Origin: Prochlorococcus sp. AG-686-P16 | Lineage (GTDB): Bacteria > Cyanobacteriota > Cyanobacteriia > PCC-6307 > Cyanobiaceae | DNA length: 20,314 nucleotides | Direction of reading: 5' to 3' | Assembly: GCA_003208695.1 (NCBI GenBank) | Contig: QCVY01000011.1 | Location: 1-20,314, forward strand | Part shown: piece after piece, positions 1 through 8,779 of the stretch | Layout: every line of letters starts with the position of its first letter | How positions within the stretch are numbered: position 1 is the stretch's first letter | Position numbers and translations under genes: made by a program | The notes under the pieces: generated by a model | What the model saw: only the letters and a program-made list of their open reading frames with translations | The model's database searches: none | What the model was told of the DNA's origin: nothing

Positions 1-2
1 TT

Positions 3-125
3 TTCCCTGGATGGAGAGCTAGTTTGAATTCGGGGGAGAAAATATCATTAAAAATTTATAAACATAAAAATTTAGTAAGAAATCCAGTCGCCGTAGATAA
101 AATTATTGACAGACTTCTTAAATAA
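3..125 (+). CDS. C-terminal end of an unidentified protein (5' part outside window)
   Basis: An open frame runs in from the left edge and stops at TAA 123-125, giving about 40 residues that begin FPGWRASLNSGEKISLK and end DKIIDRLLK. The tail is basic, with no membrane segment or motif that I recognise, so no function is given. Support for its being real: the frame is open from the edge, and it ends where a convergent gene ends, overlapping the stop end of the minus-strand M3 peptidase by 8 bp (118-125), as is common in compact picocyanobacterial genomes. The same stretch in the other two forward frames is closed early by stops. With only 40 residues visible this could still be a chance frame. 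Confidence 0.5.
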   Translation, partial: FPGWRASLNSGEKISLKIYKHKNLVRNPVAVDKIIDRLLK

Positions 126-2205
126 CAGATGTTAGACCTAAGTGTCTTATTAAAGAGTCAGTTTTTGGTTCTCGGCCTCTAAATAATTTAAATACTTCTA
201 AAGGAGAGAAACTTCCTCCAAGACTTAAAATTGTATCTTTGAATTTTTTACCTATTGCCTTAATATTTTGATTATTTTCCAAGTCTGCCTCTTCAAACAT
301 AGAAAAAGCATCGGCACTTAAAACCTCGGCCCATTTATAAGAATAATATCCAGCTGAATAGCCTCCTGCAAATATGTGACTAAAGCAACAAAGGAATTTA
401 TCTTCTTGTATGGGTTCAATTACTGTTGTATTTCTGGCAATTTCATTTCTTATCTCTTCAGAATTTTTACCCTGATTACTATAAATATTGCTATGCAATC
501 TCATATCTGTAATTGCAAAATGTAATTGTCTTAGAGTAGCCATCCCGCAATTAAAAGTTCTATTCTTTACTAATTTTTCAAAATTCTCATCAGATAATCT
601 CTCCCCTGTTTCATAATGTTTTGCAATATTTAATAATGTGTTTTTGTGAAAACACCAGTTTTCCATAAATTGACTTGGAAGTTCAACAGCATCCCATTCG
701 ACATTATTAATACCGGCTGCTTGTGGAAGATTTACAGTGGTAAGCATATGTTGAAGACCATGACCAAATTCATGAAAAAGGGTTTGAACTTCATCAAAAC
801 TCATCAAACTTGGTTTGTCTTTGGATGGTGGGGTTTGATTACAAACTAGATAGGCAACAGGTAATGTATTTCTACCAATATTATTTTTGTTAAGGCATTC
901 GTCCATCCATGCACCTCCTCTCTTTGACTCAGGACGAGAGTAGGGGTCCAGATAAAATGAAGCTATTTTTTTATCATCTTTATTTAGGATATTAAAAAAC
1001 AAAACATCATTATTCCAAATAGGAGCTTCATTAGGGGCTTCAATTACTTTAATTTCGAAGAGCTTTTCAGTAAGTTTAAAGAGACCTTTTAAAACATCAT
1101 TAAGAGGAAACCATGGTCTAAGTGATTCTTGATCTAAATTAAGTTTTTCCTTTCTGAGAAGTTCAGACCAATAGCTAATATCCCAAGATTGAAGATTTTC
1201 AGAACTTGGAAATCCATTATCTTTTGAAAACTTATTAAGACTCTCTAATTCATTTTTGGCTGTTTTAAAGGCAGGCTTTCTAAGCTCCTCTAAAAGTTTT
1301 TCAACATTTTTAATTTCTTTAGCCATTTTTGTTGAAAGACTTAATTCTGCCCAGCTTTCATAACCAAGAAGCTTAGCCTGTTTAGTCCTTAGAGATAGAA
1401 TCTCTTCAATAATATGAGAGTTATTTTTTTCACCATGAGAGGCTCTACTCACAAAAGCTTTATATAATTTTTCCCTGAGATTACGATTATTGGCATATGT
1501 CATAAACGCGGTATAAGTCGGAATATCTAAACTTAATTTCCAGGGACCTTTTTTTGCGTCAGCTTCACCTTCTTTTTTTAAATATTCGTGAGCTGATATT
1601 GACATTAATTCTAGAACCCTTTCTGGAACTCCATCTATTTGAGATTTGTCATTTATAATTAAATACCAAGAATTAGTTGCATCTAAGACATTATTGCTGA
1701 AATTTGTAGATAATTTTCCAAGCTTTTCAGAAATAACATTGAATTCTTTCTGGTTATTTATACTTAATGAAATACCTCTATGTTCCATTTCGAGAATTTC
1801 TTTATCTAGAATTCTATTCTTGATCCCATCAAAATTATTTGTTTCTTTAAGCTTTACCAGAGAATTATAAATAATTTTGCTTTGTCCAAACTTATTACTT
1901 AAATTAATAATTTCAGGTAGAAACTTTGAGTAAATTTCTCTTAAGCTTTCGGAATTTTTTACTCCATTAAGATGACTTATAACTCCCCAACTCCACCTTA
2001 AAATTTCATTTACTTCATTTAAAGGATTAATTACTTTGTCCCATTCTAAATTTTCTTGCTCCATATAATTGAATAAAAAATTTTCAATATTTTTGAAATC
2101 TAGATTTATCTTCTCTATTACATTTGGGAATTCTTGATTAATTCTATCTGAAGTAAATTTATTAAATTCTGGTAATGCTCCGTAATTAAAAATTGAAGTT
2201 TCCAT
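118..2205 (-). CDS. prlC: M3-family zinc oligopeptidase (oligopeptidase A / PrlC-like)
   Basis: A cytosolic metallopeptidase that, in this family, cleaves short peptides left by other proteases or by signal-peptide degradation. The 695-residue length is typical of bacterial M3A enzymes. The zinc site is visible: HEFGH at residues 478-482 (H478 and H482 ligands, E479 catalytic) and the third ligand, probably E508, in the following VELPSQFMENW segment. The region just before the site (FYLDPYSRPESKRGGAWMD, about 417-435) is also characteristic. The N-terminal half is the helical part that restricts access to the active site. No signal peptide is present. It is the last gene of the minus-strand block, starting 11 bp after the ndhD stop, so cotranscription is likely. 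Family assignment is firm; the choice between prlC/opdA and dcp-type naming is from overall appearance. Confidence 0.93.
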   Translation of the reverse strand: METSIFNYGALPEFNKFTSDRINQEFPNVIEKINLDFKNIENFLFNYMEQENLEWDKVINPLNEVNEILRWSWGVISHLNGVKNSESLREIYSKFLPEIINLSNKFGQSKIIYNSLVKLKETNNFDGIKNRILDKEILEMEHRGISLSINNQKEFNVISEKLGKLSTNFSNNVLDATNSWYLIINDKSQIDGVPERVLELMSISAHEYLKKEGEADAKKGPWKLSLDIPTYTAFMTYANNRNLREKLYKAFVSRASHGEKNNSHIIEEILSLRTKQAKLLGYESWAELSLSTKMAKEIKNVEKLLEELRKPAFKTAKNELESLNKFSKDNGFPSSENLQSWDISYWSELLRKEKLNLDQESLRPWFPLNDVLKGLFKLTEKLFEIKVIEAPNEAPIWNNDVLFFNILNKDDKKIASFYLDPYSRPESKRGGAWMDECLNKNNIGRNTLPVAYLVCNQTPPSKDKPSLMSFDEVQTLFHEFGHGLQHMLTTVNLPQAAGINNVEWDAVELPSQFMENWCFHKNTLLNIAKHYETGERLSDENFEKLVKNRTFNCGMATLRQLHFAITDMRLHSNIYSNQGKNSEEIRNEIARNTTVIEPIQEDKFLCCFSHIFAGGYSAGYYSYKWAEVLSADAFSMFEEADLENNQNIKAIGKKFKDTILSLGGSFSPLEVFKLFRGREPKTDSLIRHLGLTSVI

Positions 2206-2216
2206 TTTATCGAAGA

Positions 2217-3761
2217 TTAAAATTGACTAATGTTTGAGATGAACCCGACTAACTTAGCTAAAGTAAGTTGTTGACTGAGAGCGTTTGTTGATGATTCATA
2301 TAAATTTATGGCAATTTTTGGCCAAAAACCTATGACTAAAGTAGGCAATAATAAACTGAACCCAATTGTCAATTCTCTACCATTCATCTCTTTTACAGTA
2401 GCTAGCGCAGGAATTCTAGGCCCAAAAAATACTCTTCTACACATTGAAAGAAGATATATGGGAGTTAGGACAAGACCAATTGCTGCAATAAGAATTGTGA
2501 TTGATCTAAAAAGAGAGCTAAAACCATCTTGACTTGTGATCCCTAAAAATACTGTGATTTCGCTTATAAATCCACTCATTCCAGGTAAGGCCAGAGACGC
2601 TAGTGAGCTCGCCAGAAAAAAAGCAAATGTTATTGGTAAGACCTTTGCTAAACCACCCATGTTTGGAATTGACAGAGTATTTGTTCTCTCATAGAAGGAG
2701 CCCGTGACGAAGAACATTGCTGCCGCTATAAGTCCATGACTTATCATTTGAAGCATTGCTCCGCTTATACCTAAAGCATCTACTGCTCCAATACCCAGAA
2801 GAACAAAACCCATATGACTAACTGAACTGCATGCGATTCTTCTTTTTACGTTATCTTGTGCAAATGCATTTAAGGCTCCATAAATTATATTGATAATCCC
2901 AAGAATAATTAAAGCAGGTGCAAGATGTAGATGCACTTCGGGTAATATTTGAACATTAAATCTTAAGAGAGCGTATCCCCCCATCTTTAAAAGGATTCCT
3001 GCTAGTAACATTGATACTGGAGCATTAGCTTCCCCATGAGCATCAGGCAACCAAGTATGCAATGGGAATATAGGAAGTTTAACTCCAAAACCTATTAAAA
3101 AACCTAGATAAGATAATATTGCGAGACTACCTGTGACGTGTTTACTTGTTAATTCGGTAAGATTTAGGGTAAATGTATCGCCGCTCAAGGCAAGAGCAAG
3201 TCCACTTATAAGTATTAGTAAGGATGCTAAAGCGGTATAAAGAATAAATTTTGTAGCTGCATATAATTTTTTCTTACCTCCCCAAATAGCAATAAGAAGA
3301 TAAACAGGAACCAATTCTAATTCCCAAGCTAAGAAAAATAATAAGAAATCTTGAGAAAGGAAAACTAGTGCTTGAGCTGAGGCCTGAATTAATAAAAGAG
3401 CAAAATATAAATTAGATTTTTTCTTTATCTTCCAACTAGCTGCAGCTGATAAAAATGTAATTAATCCACTTAAAGCTACTAATGGTGCAGATAATCCATC
3501 TACGCCTAGAGACCATTCTAAACCTATTGAGGGTAGCCAAGTTAATCTTTCAACAAGTTGTAGTGAACTATTTGTTGCATCGAATTTTTGGAAAAGGACT
3601 CCAATAATGAGTAAAAAATCTATAAATAAAAAACTTAATGAGATATTTCTTGGGAGTGTATTATCTTCTCCTTCCTTAGAGCTTAAAAAAGGCATTATCA
3701 ATGCCCCAATTAAGGGTAATAAAACAATGGTGGATAGCAAAGGAAAAGATTCTAAATTCAT
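2217..3761 (-). CDS. ndhD: NAD(P)H-quinone oxidoreductase (NDH-1) subunit 4, NdhD
   Basis: A proton-pumping membrane subunit of thylakoid NDH-1, which feeds electrons into plastoquinone for respiration and cyclic flow around photosystem I. The 514-residue protein is a chain of about 14 hydrophobic segments. Antiporter-like (NuoM/ND4) key residues are seen: E147 in AWELELVPVYLL, K228 in FGVKLPIFPLHTWLPDAHGE, and E401 in ALPGMSGFISE. The PLHTWLPDAH stretch is near-diagnostic. I infer the NdhD1/2 (respiratory/cyclic) type, because marine Prochlorococcus are known to lack the CO2-uptake NDH-1 forms; the sequence alone does not prove it. It lies 78 bp downstream of thrB, the largest gap within this block, and that gap holds a possible promoter. 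No other ndh gene is present in the window. Confidence 0.97.
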   Translation of the reverse strand: MNLESFPLLSTIVLLPLIGALIMPFLSSKEGEDNTLPRNISLSFLFIDFLLIIGVLFQKFDATNSSLQLVERLTWLPSIGLEWSLGVDGLSAPLVALSGLITFLSAAASWKIKKKSNLYFALLLIQASAQALVFLSQDFLLFFLAWELELVPVYLLIAIWGGKKKLYAATKFILYTALASLLILISGLALALSGDTFTLNLTELTSKHVTGSLAILSYLGFLIGFGVKLPIFPLHTWLPDAHGEANAPVSMLLAGILLKMGGYALLRFNVQILPEVHLHLAPALIILGIINIIYGALNAFAQDNVKRRIACSSVSHMGFVLLGIGAVDALGISGAMLQMISHGLIAAAMFFVTGSFYERTNTLSIPNMGGLAKVLPITFAFFLASSLASLALPGMSGFISEITVFLGITSQDGFSSLFRSITILIAAIGLVLTPIYLLSMCRRVFFGPRIPALATVKEMNGRELTIGFSLLLPTLVIGFWPKIAINLYESSTNALSQQLTLAKLVGFISNISQF

Positions 3762-3810
3762 AGAATAATGAATGATTTTTTTATTTTAGTTGAAGTTGTT
3801 CTAGCTTGAG

Positions 3811-3819
3811 ACTATAACA
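3811..3819 (-). promoter_or_regulatory. Possible extended -10 promoter for ndhD
   Basis: Read on the minus strand, this is TGTTATAGT, a match to the extended -10 form TGnTATAAT with one mismatch. It would give a leader of roughly 40 nt before the ndhD ATG at 3761. No good -35 box is visible at the normal distance, which extended -10 promoters can tolerate. It sits in the 78-bp thrB-ndhD gap, the only sizeable gap inside the minus-strand block. This is inference from pattern only. Confidence 0.3.
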
Positions 3820-3839
3820 TTAAAAATGCCTAAGTAAAA

Positions 3840-4787
3840 CTACTTACCAGAGATGTCTCTAAATTGACTCCCTGTTGTTTGGACATTTAAATATGGCGCT
3901 CTACTTGCCACTCCTATGTTTTCCCAAGCTTTTACCATAGCTTGACTGACTTCTCTCCCATTATCCTTTTTACACAAAGCTAAGATACTTGGCCCTGCTC
4001 CACTAATTGCACAGCCTAAAGCACCAGCTTGTAGTGCGGCATCTTTAACTTCCAATCCACCCTTAATAAGTTTCCATCGGTATGGTTCATGTAATTTGTC
4101 AAACATTCCCTCTTTTATTAATTCATCATTACCTGTTTTTAAGCCGTTTAGTAATAAAGTAAGTGCCCCCATATTTGTTACTGCATCAGAGATAGGTACA
4201 TTCTTAGGCATTACTCTCCTTGCTTCACTTGTACTAAGACGTATAGCAGGTATCGCTACAACAGCTTTAATCGAATCGTTCCAGTCACATCTAATAATTC
4301 TCCATCTCTGAGAAGATGATCTGGCAGTTAAACAAAGTCCTCCCAAAAGAGAAGGAACTACATTATCAGGATGGCCTTCAATATCAATTGCAAGTTCTAA
4401 AAGTTTTTCTTTAGGTAAAGGGGAGTTCATAATCGCATTTGCTCCGATTAGTCCTGCAACTATTGCTGTGGCACTACTCCCTAGTCCTCGAGCAGGGGGG
4501 ACTGCTAATTTTACTCTAGCTTCAAGAGCAAAAGGTTTAATATTGGCACTTTCCCATACTTTCTGCGCAGCCCTAAAAACTAAATTTTCTGGGCCTCCTC
4601 TTAAATGATTACCATCAGTACTCTCCATTATTAAATCAAATCGATCACCTCCTCCATCTATTCTTGTAAATATAAATTCGTTATATAAATCTAATGCTGC
4701 ACCTAGACAGTCGAATCCAGGACCTAGATTAGCAGTAGTAGAAGGAACTGTTACTATTATTTTTTTTCCTACTTCTGGAGAAGACAT
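3840..4787 (-). CDS. thrB: Homoserine kinase
   Basis: A GHMP-family kinase that phosphorylates homoserine with ATP to O-phosphohomoserine, the step before threonine synthase. The 315 residues are the usual length. The N-terminal substrate motif (VPSTTANLGPGFDCLG, 14-29), the ATP-binding glycine/serine loop PPARGLGSSATA (97-108), IEGHPDNVVPSLLGG (136-150), and the C-terminal GHMP motif AISGAGPSILAL are all present and intact. The start is 7 bp beyond the stop of the upstream glk gene, and the protein begins a few residues before the first conserved strand, so the start is well placed. Its pairing with thrS in the same run groups threonine synthesis with threonine charging, though there is no sign of a shared leader or attenuator. 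Confidence 0.97.
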   Translation of the reverse strand: MSSPEVGKKIIVTVPSTTANLGPGFDCLGAALDLYNEFIFTRIDGGGDRFDLIMESTDGNHLRGGPENLVFRAAQKVWESANIKPFALEARVKLAVPPARGLGSSATAIVAGLIGANAIMNSPLPKEKLLELAIDIEGHPDNVVPSLLGGLCLTARSSSQRWRIIRCDWNDSIKAVVAIPAIRLSTSEARRVMPKNVPISDAVTNMGALTLLLNGLKTGNDELIKEGMFDKLHEPYRWKLIKGGLEVKDAALQAGALGCAISGAGPSILALCKKDNGREVSQAMVKAWENIGVASRAPYLNVQTTGSQFRDISGK

Positions 4788-4794
4788 ATAAAAA

Positions 4795-5832
4795 TTATTC
4801 TATTTGTGAAAGCATTTTTGCTCTGCAGGCTGCACTAAATAGTCCAAACTCTTCATCTAAGATTACATTCACAGGTATATTTCTAAGAATATCTTTTAAT
4901 CTTCCTTTATCTGAAAATTGTTTCATAAATAAACCTGATTTAAAGTTTATTAAATGTTTTGGAGCGGTCCCTCCAGAAATCCATAAGCCTCCAAAACATA
5001 ATTCTTGAAGAGCAACGTCTCCTAATAAAGAGGCGTAAGCCTCTAACCATATCTTCTCCACTTGAATCATTAATTTATCCCCCTGATTAGAAAAATTACA
5101 AATTTTTTGAGGAAGTTGTTTTCTTAACTTATCAGAAATTTTCAATTCTTTTAAGTCTTTTTGTAGAGGATGATTTTTGGCATCAGGTTTGCTTAGCCTC
5201 CATTCGGCTATTCTTGATAACCCAGTGCCACTAATAATTCTTTCACAAGATATCCTTTCAACTTTTAAGGAATATTTGAGCCAATTCTTTAATTCCCATT
5301 CTAAATTAGACTTTGGGGAGTATTCAACATGACCACCTTCGCTGGCTAAGACTTTTACTTTACTTCCAGATATTATGCCTTTTGCAATGCCTAGACCAGT
5401 GCCTGCTCCAACTATTGCATGCAAATCTTTGTTGCCGCCTGCTGAAGGGACTCCATTTTGAATAGTGGAATATTGACTTCTTTTTAAAAAAGGTATTCCA
5501 TAAATTTGCACTGCAAAATCATTTACTAGTTCGCAACTTTTAAATTTAAATTTCTTTTTTAATCCATTGCCAGAAATATTCCATGACAAATTAATAATTA
5601 CTGCATTGTTATTAGATATAGGACCTGCTACGGCGAAACAAGCAGAAGAAGGATAATTAATATTTTTGCATTCATTCTTTAAGAAATCTTCTAAAATTAA
5701 ATCAATTGAATCCCATTCAGAAGATACATATTTTTTTTTAAAAATCAATTTAAGAGAATCAGTATTAACATCCTTTTCGAAAATTCCTAATAGAACTTTT
5801 GTCCCTCCTAGATCACAAGCAAGAAAATTCAT
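4795..5832 (-). CDS. glk: Glucokinase (Glk-type, ROK/hexokinase-like fold)
   Basis: Phosphorylates glucose with ATP to glucose 6-phosphate, probably to reuse glucose from glycogen or sucrose breakdown or from uptake. Of the 345 residues, the N-terminus FLACDLGGTKVLLGIF is the phosphate-binding loop of the ASKHA superfamily. ELVNDFAVQIYGIPFL carries the likely catalytic Asp of NDF. VGAGTGLGIAKG and ASEGGHVEYSP match the Glk signature (normally EGGHxDFAP). GGLWISGGTAPKHL is the adenosine-binding glycine segment. No membrane segment or transfer signal is seen. It is packed tightly: 10 bp after thrS and 7 bp before thrB. Family is clear; true sugar preference cannot be read from sequence. Confidence 0.93.
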   Translation of the reverse strand: MNFLACDLGGTKVLLGIFEKDVNTDSLKLIFKKKYVSSEWDSIDLILEDFLKNECKNINYPSSACFAVAGPISNNNAVIINLSWNISGNGLKKKFKFKSCELVNDFAVQIYGIPFLKRSQYSTIQNGVPSAGGNKDLHAIVGAGTGLGIAKGIISGSKVKVLASEGGHVEYSPKSNLEWELKNWLKYSLKVERISCERIISGTGLSRIAEWRLSKPDAKNHPLQKDLKELKISDKLRKQLPQKICNFSNQGDKLMIQVEKIWLEAYASLLGDVALQELCFGGLWISGGTAPKHLINFKSGLFMKQFSDKGRLKDILRNIPVNVILDEEFGLFSAACRAKMLSQIE

Positions 5833-5842
5833 CTATTCAAAA

Positions 5843-7759
5843 TTATTCTATTCTTCCTTTCTTTTTTATTAATTCATCTATTAATTTATAAAGATTAGGC
5901 AAGTTTGAAATTCCTAAATCTGTTCCATCAAGGGCCCTTAAAGAAACTGAATCAACTTCTTCTTCTTTGTCACCAATAACTCCAATTAATGGAATTCTTC
6001 CAATTGTTGCCTCCCTTATCTTATAACCTACCTTTTCATTTCTTATATCAACTTTTGATCGATATCCTTTGATATTTAAAAATTGATTAAACTCCTTACA
6101 TTTTTCTATATTTCTATCGGTAATGCTTAATAAAATAATCTGAGTAGGAGCAAGCCAGATGGGGAATTTAGCTTCATATTGTTCAATTAAAATCCCGATA
6201 AATCTCTCAAAAGATCCCAAAATTGCCCTGTGAAGCATTACTGGATTTCTTTTTTCGTTATTTAAATCTACATAAGTTGCATCCAATCTTATAGGCATTG
6301 AGAAATCAACTTGAATAGTCCCACATTGCCAAATCCTATTAAGGCAATCCCTTAATGAGAATTCTATTTTTGGACCATAAAAAGCTCCTTCGCCAGGTTG
6401 AAGTTCCCATTTGAGGTCTTTATTGTTTAAAGCCTCGGTAAGAGCCTTTTCTGATTTGTCCCAAATATCATCGCTGCCAACCCTTTTTTCAGGACGGGTT
6501 GATAACTTTATAATGATTTCATCAAAACCAAAAGTTTTATAAACCTCAAAAACTAGATCAATGAAGGTAGAGACCTCATCTTGAATTTGTTCTTCAGTAC
6601 AGAATATATGGGCATCATCCTGAGTGAAATTTCTAACTCTCATCAAACCGTGTAAAGCCCCAGATGGTTCATTCCTGTGGCATGAGCCAAACTCAGCAAG
6701 ACGAAGAGGTAAATCTTTATAACTCTTTAAACCTTGGTTAAATACTTGCACATGACAGGGACAGTTCATTGGTTTTATTGCATAAGTTCTATTCTCTGAG
6801 GAGGTAGTAAACATATCGTCTCTGAATTTATCCCAATGACCTGATTTCTCCCAAAGGGATTTATCAACGGCTTGAGGCGTTCTTATTTCTTGATAGTCAT
6901 TTTTCTTAAGTATTTCTCTTATGTAATTCATTAAAACTTGGTAGATTGTCCAGCCATTTGGCTGCCAAAAAATCATTCCAGGTGATTCTTCTGAGATATA
7001 AAAAAGTGAATGATTTTTCCCAAGTTTTCTATGGTCTCTTTTTTCCGCTTCTTCGATTCTTGTTAAGTAATCATTAAGTTCTTTTTCTTTAGCCCAAGCA
7101 GTACCATAAATTCGCTGTAATGATTCATTTTCACTATTACCTCTCCAATATGAACCAGATAATTTTAATAATTTAAAATGTCTAAGATGTCTTGTATTTG
7201 GAACATGTGGACCTCTGCACATATCAATATATTCTTCGTGTTTATATAAATTTATGAGACCTTCATCAGGAATATCTTCGATTATTCTTAATTTAAAAGT
7301 CTCATCTCTTTCTTGAAAAGTTTTAGTAGCTTCTTTTTTAGAAACTTGTAAAATTTTTACGTCATAATTTGTTTTTATTAATTTATTAATTCGTTCTTCA
7401 ATTTTGATTAAATCTTCAGGTGTAAATCTATATTCTGAAAAAATGTCGTAATAAAAGCCTTCTTCTATTACAGGCCCAATCGCCATTTTTATATTTGGAT
7501 AAAGTTGTTTAACCGCATGACCGATCAAATGTGCAAAGGAATGTCTAATTATCTCAATGCCTTCTTTATCGCCGGATGTAATTATTACAACTTTGGCATC
7601 ATGATTTATTGGAAGAGTTGCATCAAAAAGAACATCATTTACTTTGCCCGCAATTGTGGCTTTGGCTAGGCCAGTTCCAATGCTCTGAGCTATTTCTTGG
7701 ATTGTTACAGGCTTTTCAAATACTTTTCTCGATCCATCTGGTAATGTTATTTCTGGCAT
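5843..7759 (-). CDS. thrS: Threonyl-tRNA synthetase
   Basis: A class II synthetase that charges tRNA-Thr. All domains are present in 638 residues: TGS domain (about 1-62), editing (SAD) domain with RHSFAHLIGHA (72-82) and CRGPHVP (181-187), catalytic core (about 245-535), and C-terminal anticodon-binding domain (about 540-638). The catalytic zinc ligands correspond to C333, H384 (DDAHIF) and H510 (VMLHRAILGSFERF). Editing-site H73 and H77 and C181 are kept, so proofreading of serine should be intact. The ATG at 7757-7759 follows the trpS stop by 3 bp and has a Shine-Dalgarno GGAG within the end of trpS. One small oddity is MNCPCH (331-336), where E. coli has MNCPGH. Confidence 0.98.
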   Translation of the reverse strand: MPEITLPDGSRKVFEKPVTIQEIAQSIGTGLAKATIAGKVNDVLFDATLPINHDAKVVIITSGDKEGIEIIRHSFAHLIGHAVKQLYPNIKMAIGPVIEEGFYYDIFSEYRFTPEDLIKIEERINKLIKTNYDVKILQVSKKEATKTFQERDETFKLRIIEDIPDEGLINLYKHEEYIDMCRGPHVPNTRHLRHFKLLKLSGSYWRGNSENESLQRIYGTAWAKEKELNDYLTRIEEAEKRDHRKLGKNHSLFYISEESPGMIFWQPNGWTIYQVLMNYIREILKKNDYQEIRTPQAVDKSLWEKSGHWDKFRDDMFTTSSENRTYAIKPMNCPCHVQVFNQGLKSYKDLPLRLAEFGSCHRNEPSGALHGLMRVRNFTQDDAHIFCTEEQIQDEVSTFIDLVFEVYKTFGFDEIIIKLSTRPEKRVGSDDIWDKSEKALTEALNNKDLKWELQPGEGAFYGPKIEFSLRDCLNRIWQCGTIQVDFSMPIRLDATYVDLNNEKRNPVMLHRAILGSFERFIGILIEQYEAKFPIWLAPTQIILLSITDRNIEKCKEFNQFLNIKGYRSKVDIRNEKVGYKIREATIGRIPLIGVIGDKEEEVDSVSLRALDGTDLGISNLPNLYKLIDELIKKKGRIE

Positions 7760-7762
7760 GAT

Positions 7763-8779
7763 TTATTTCTCCATTTCAAAGAATCCTAATTCAGATTTAA
7801 CTCTACTAAGGGTTTTATTTGCCACTATTTCAGCTTTTTCCTTCCCTTTGAGAAGTATTTTGTTAAGTTCATAAGGATCGTTAATAAGAACCTGATATCT
7901 TTCTTGGATAGGTTTTAGGGATTCTATTAGTTGTTCGGTAATAATTTTTTTGAATGTCCCCCATCCTGTTTGGGCTAAATCATTTTCTAATATAGTAATT
8001 TCTTTACCACTTAATATCGAATATATCATTAAAAGATTTCTAGATTCAGGCCTTTCGGGATTATTAAATTCCATACCAACAGAACTATCACTTTTAGCTC
8101 TTTTTATTTTTTTTGTAATTATGTCAGGAGGATCCAGTAAATTAATTCTACTACCCTCGTTAATATCACTCTTGCTCATTTTTTTTGATCCATCATTTAA
8201 ACTCATTATCTTTGAACCATTTTTCATGATTATTGGTTGAGGAACTTTTAATATGTTTTTTTCTTTACTAAATTTGGCATTAATTCTCTGTTGTGCAATA
8301 TCTCGGGCAAGTTCTAAGTGTTGTTTTTGATCTTCACCTACTGGAACAAAATCAGCATCATATAGCAAAATGTCTGCAGCCATTAAGATTGGATAATCAA
8401 ATAATCCAATAGAAACATTATTTCCTTGCTGGATTGATTTTTCCTTAAATTGGATCATTCTTTCCATCCAATTTATGGGAGTCATACAATTTAAAATCCA
8501 ACAAAGTTCTGAATGTGCAGATATCTGGCTTTGAACAAAAATAGAACAAATTTCTGGATCTATACCACAAGCAATATATAAAGCTGCAGTAGAAAGTGTA
8601 TTTCTAGAAAGTTGTTTGGGATCATATTCTGTAGTGATTGCATGCAAATCGACCACACATAGGAATGTTTCGTGCTTTTCTTGAAGTGTAACCCAATTGT
8701 TTATTGCTCCAAGCCAGTTTCCAATATGTAAATCTCCTGTAGGTTGAACTCCAGAAAGAATTCTTTTTTTATTTGTCAT
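7763..8779 (-). CDS. trpS: Tryptophanyl-tRNA synthetase
   Basis: A class I synthetase that charges tRNA-Trp. The 338 residues begin MTNKKRILSGVQPTGDLHIG. The HIGH-type signature is HIGN (18-21) and the KMSKS loop is intact (200-204). VVDLHAIT, SQISAHSELCWILNC, DYPILMAADILLY and PVGEDQKQHLELARD are standard TrpRS segments. The open frame continues upstream for 39 more residues to 8896, but that part is almost pure Lys/Ser and is only the second reading frame of an acidic repeat in the preceding gene; bacterial TrpRS begins just before the KRILSGVQPTG strand, so I place the start at 8777-8779. This start overlaps the end of the upstream gene by 11 bp, implying coupled translation. The AAGG just before it is too close to the ATG to be a good ribosome site. 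Confidence 0.95.
   Translation of the reverse strand: MTNKKRILSGVQPTGDLHIGNWLGAINNWVTLQEKHETFLCVVDLHAITTEYDPKQLSRNTLSTAALYIACGIDPEICSIFVQSQISAHSELCWILNCMTPINWMERMIQFKEKSIQQGNNVSIGLFDYPILMAADILLYDADFVPVGEDQKQHLELARDIAQQRINAKFSKEKNILKVPQPIIMKNGSKIMSLNDGSKKMSKSDINEGSRINLLDPPDIITKKIKRAKSDSSVGMEFNNPERPESRNLLMIYSILSGKEITILENDLAQTGWGTFKKIITEQLIESLKPIQERYQVLINDPYELNKILLKGKEKAEIVANKTLSRVKSELGFFEMEK
7769..7772 (-). promoter_or_regulatory. Ribosome binding site of thrS inside the trpS 3' end
   Basis: Minus-strand GGAG lies 9 nt before the thrS ATG and overlaps the last codons of trpS. Clear Shine-Dalgarno sites are rare in this window, so this one supports the thrS start and suggests translational coupling of trpS and thrS. 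Confidence 0.6.

Noticed and set aside
646..849. Plus-strand open frames inside the M3 peptidase, ndhD, thrB and trpS genes
   Set aside because: They lie antisense to well-supported conserved genes, show no recognisable domain and have low-complexity composition typical of shadow frames.
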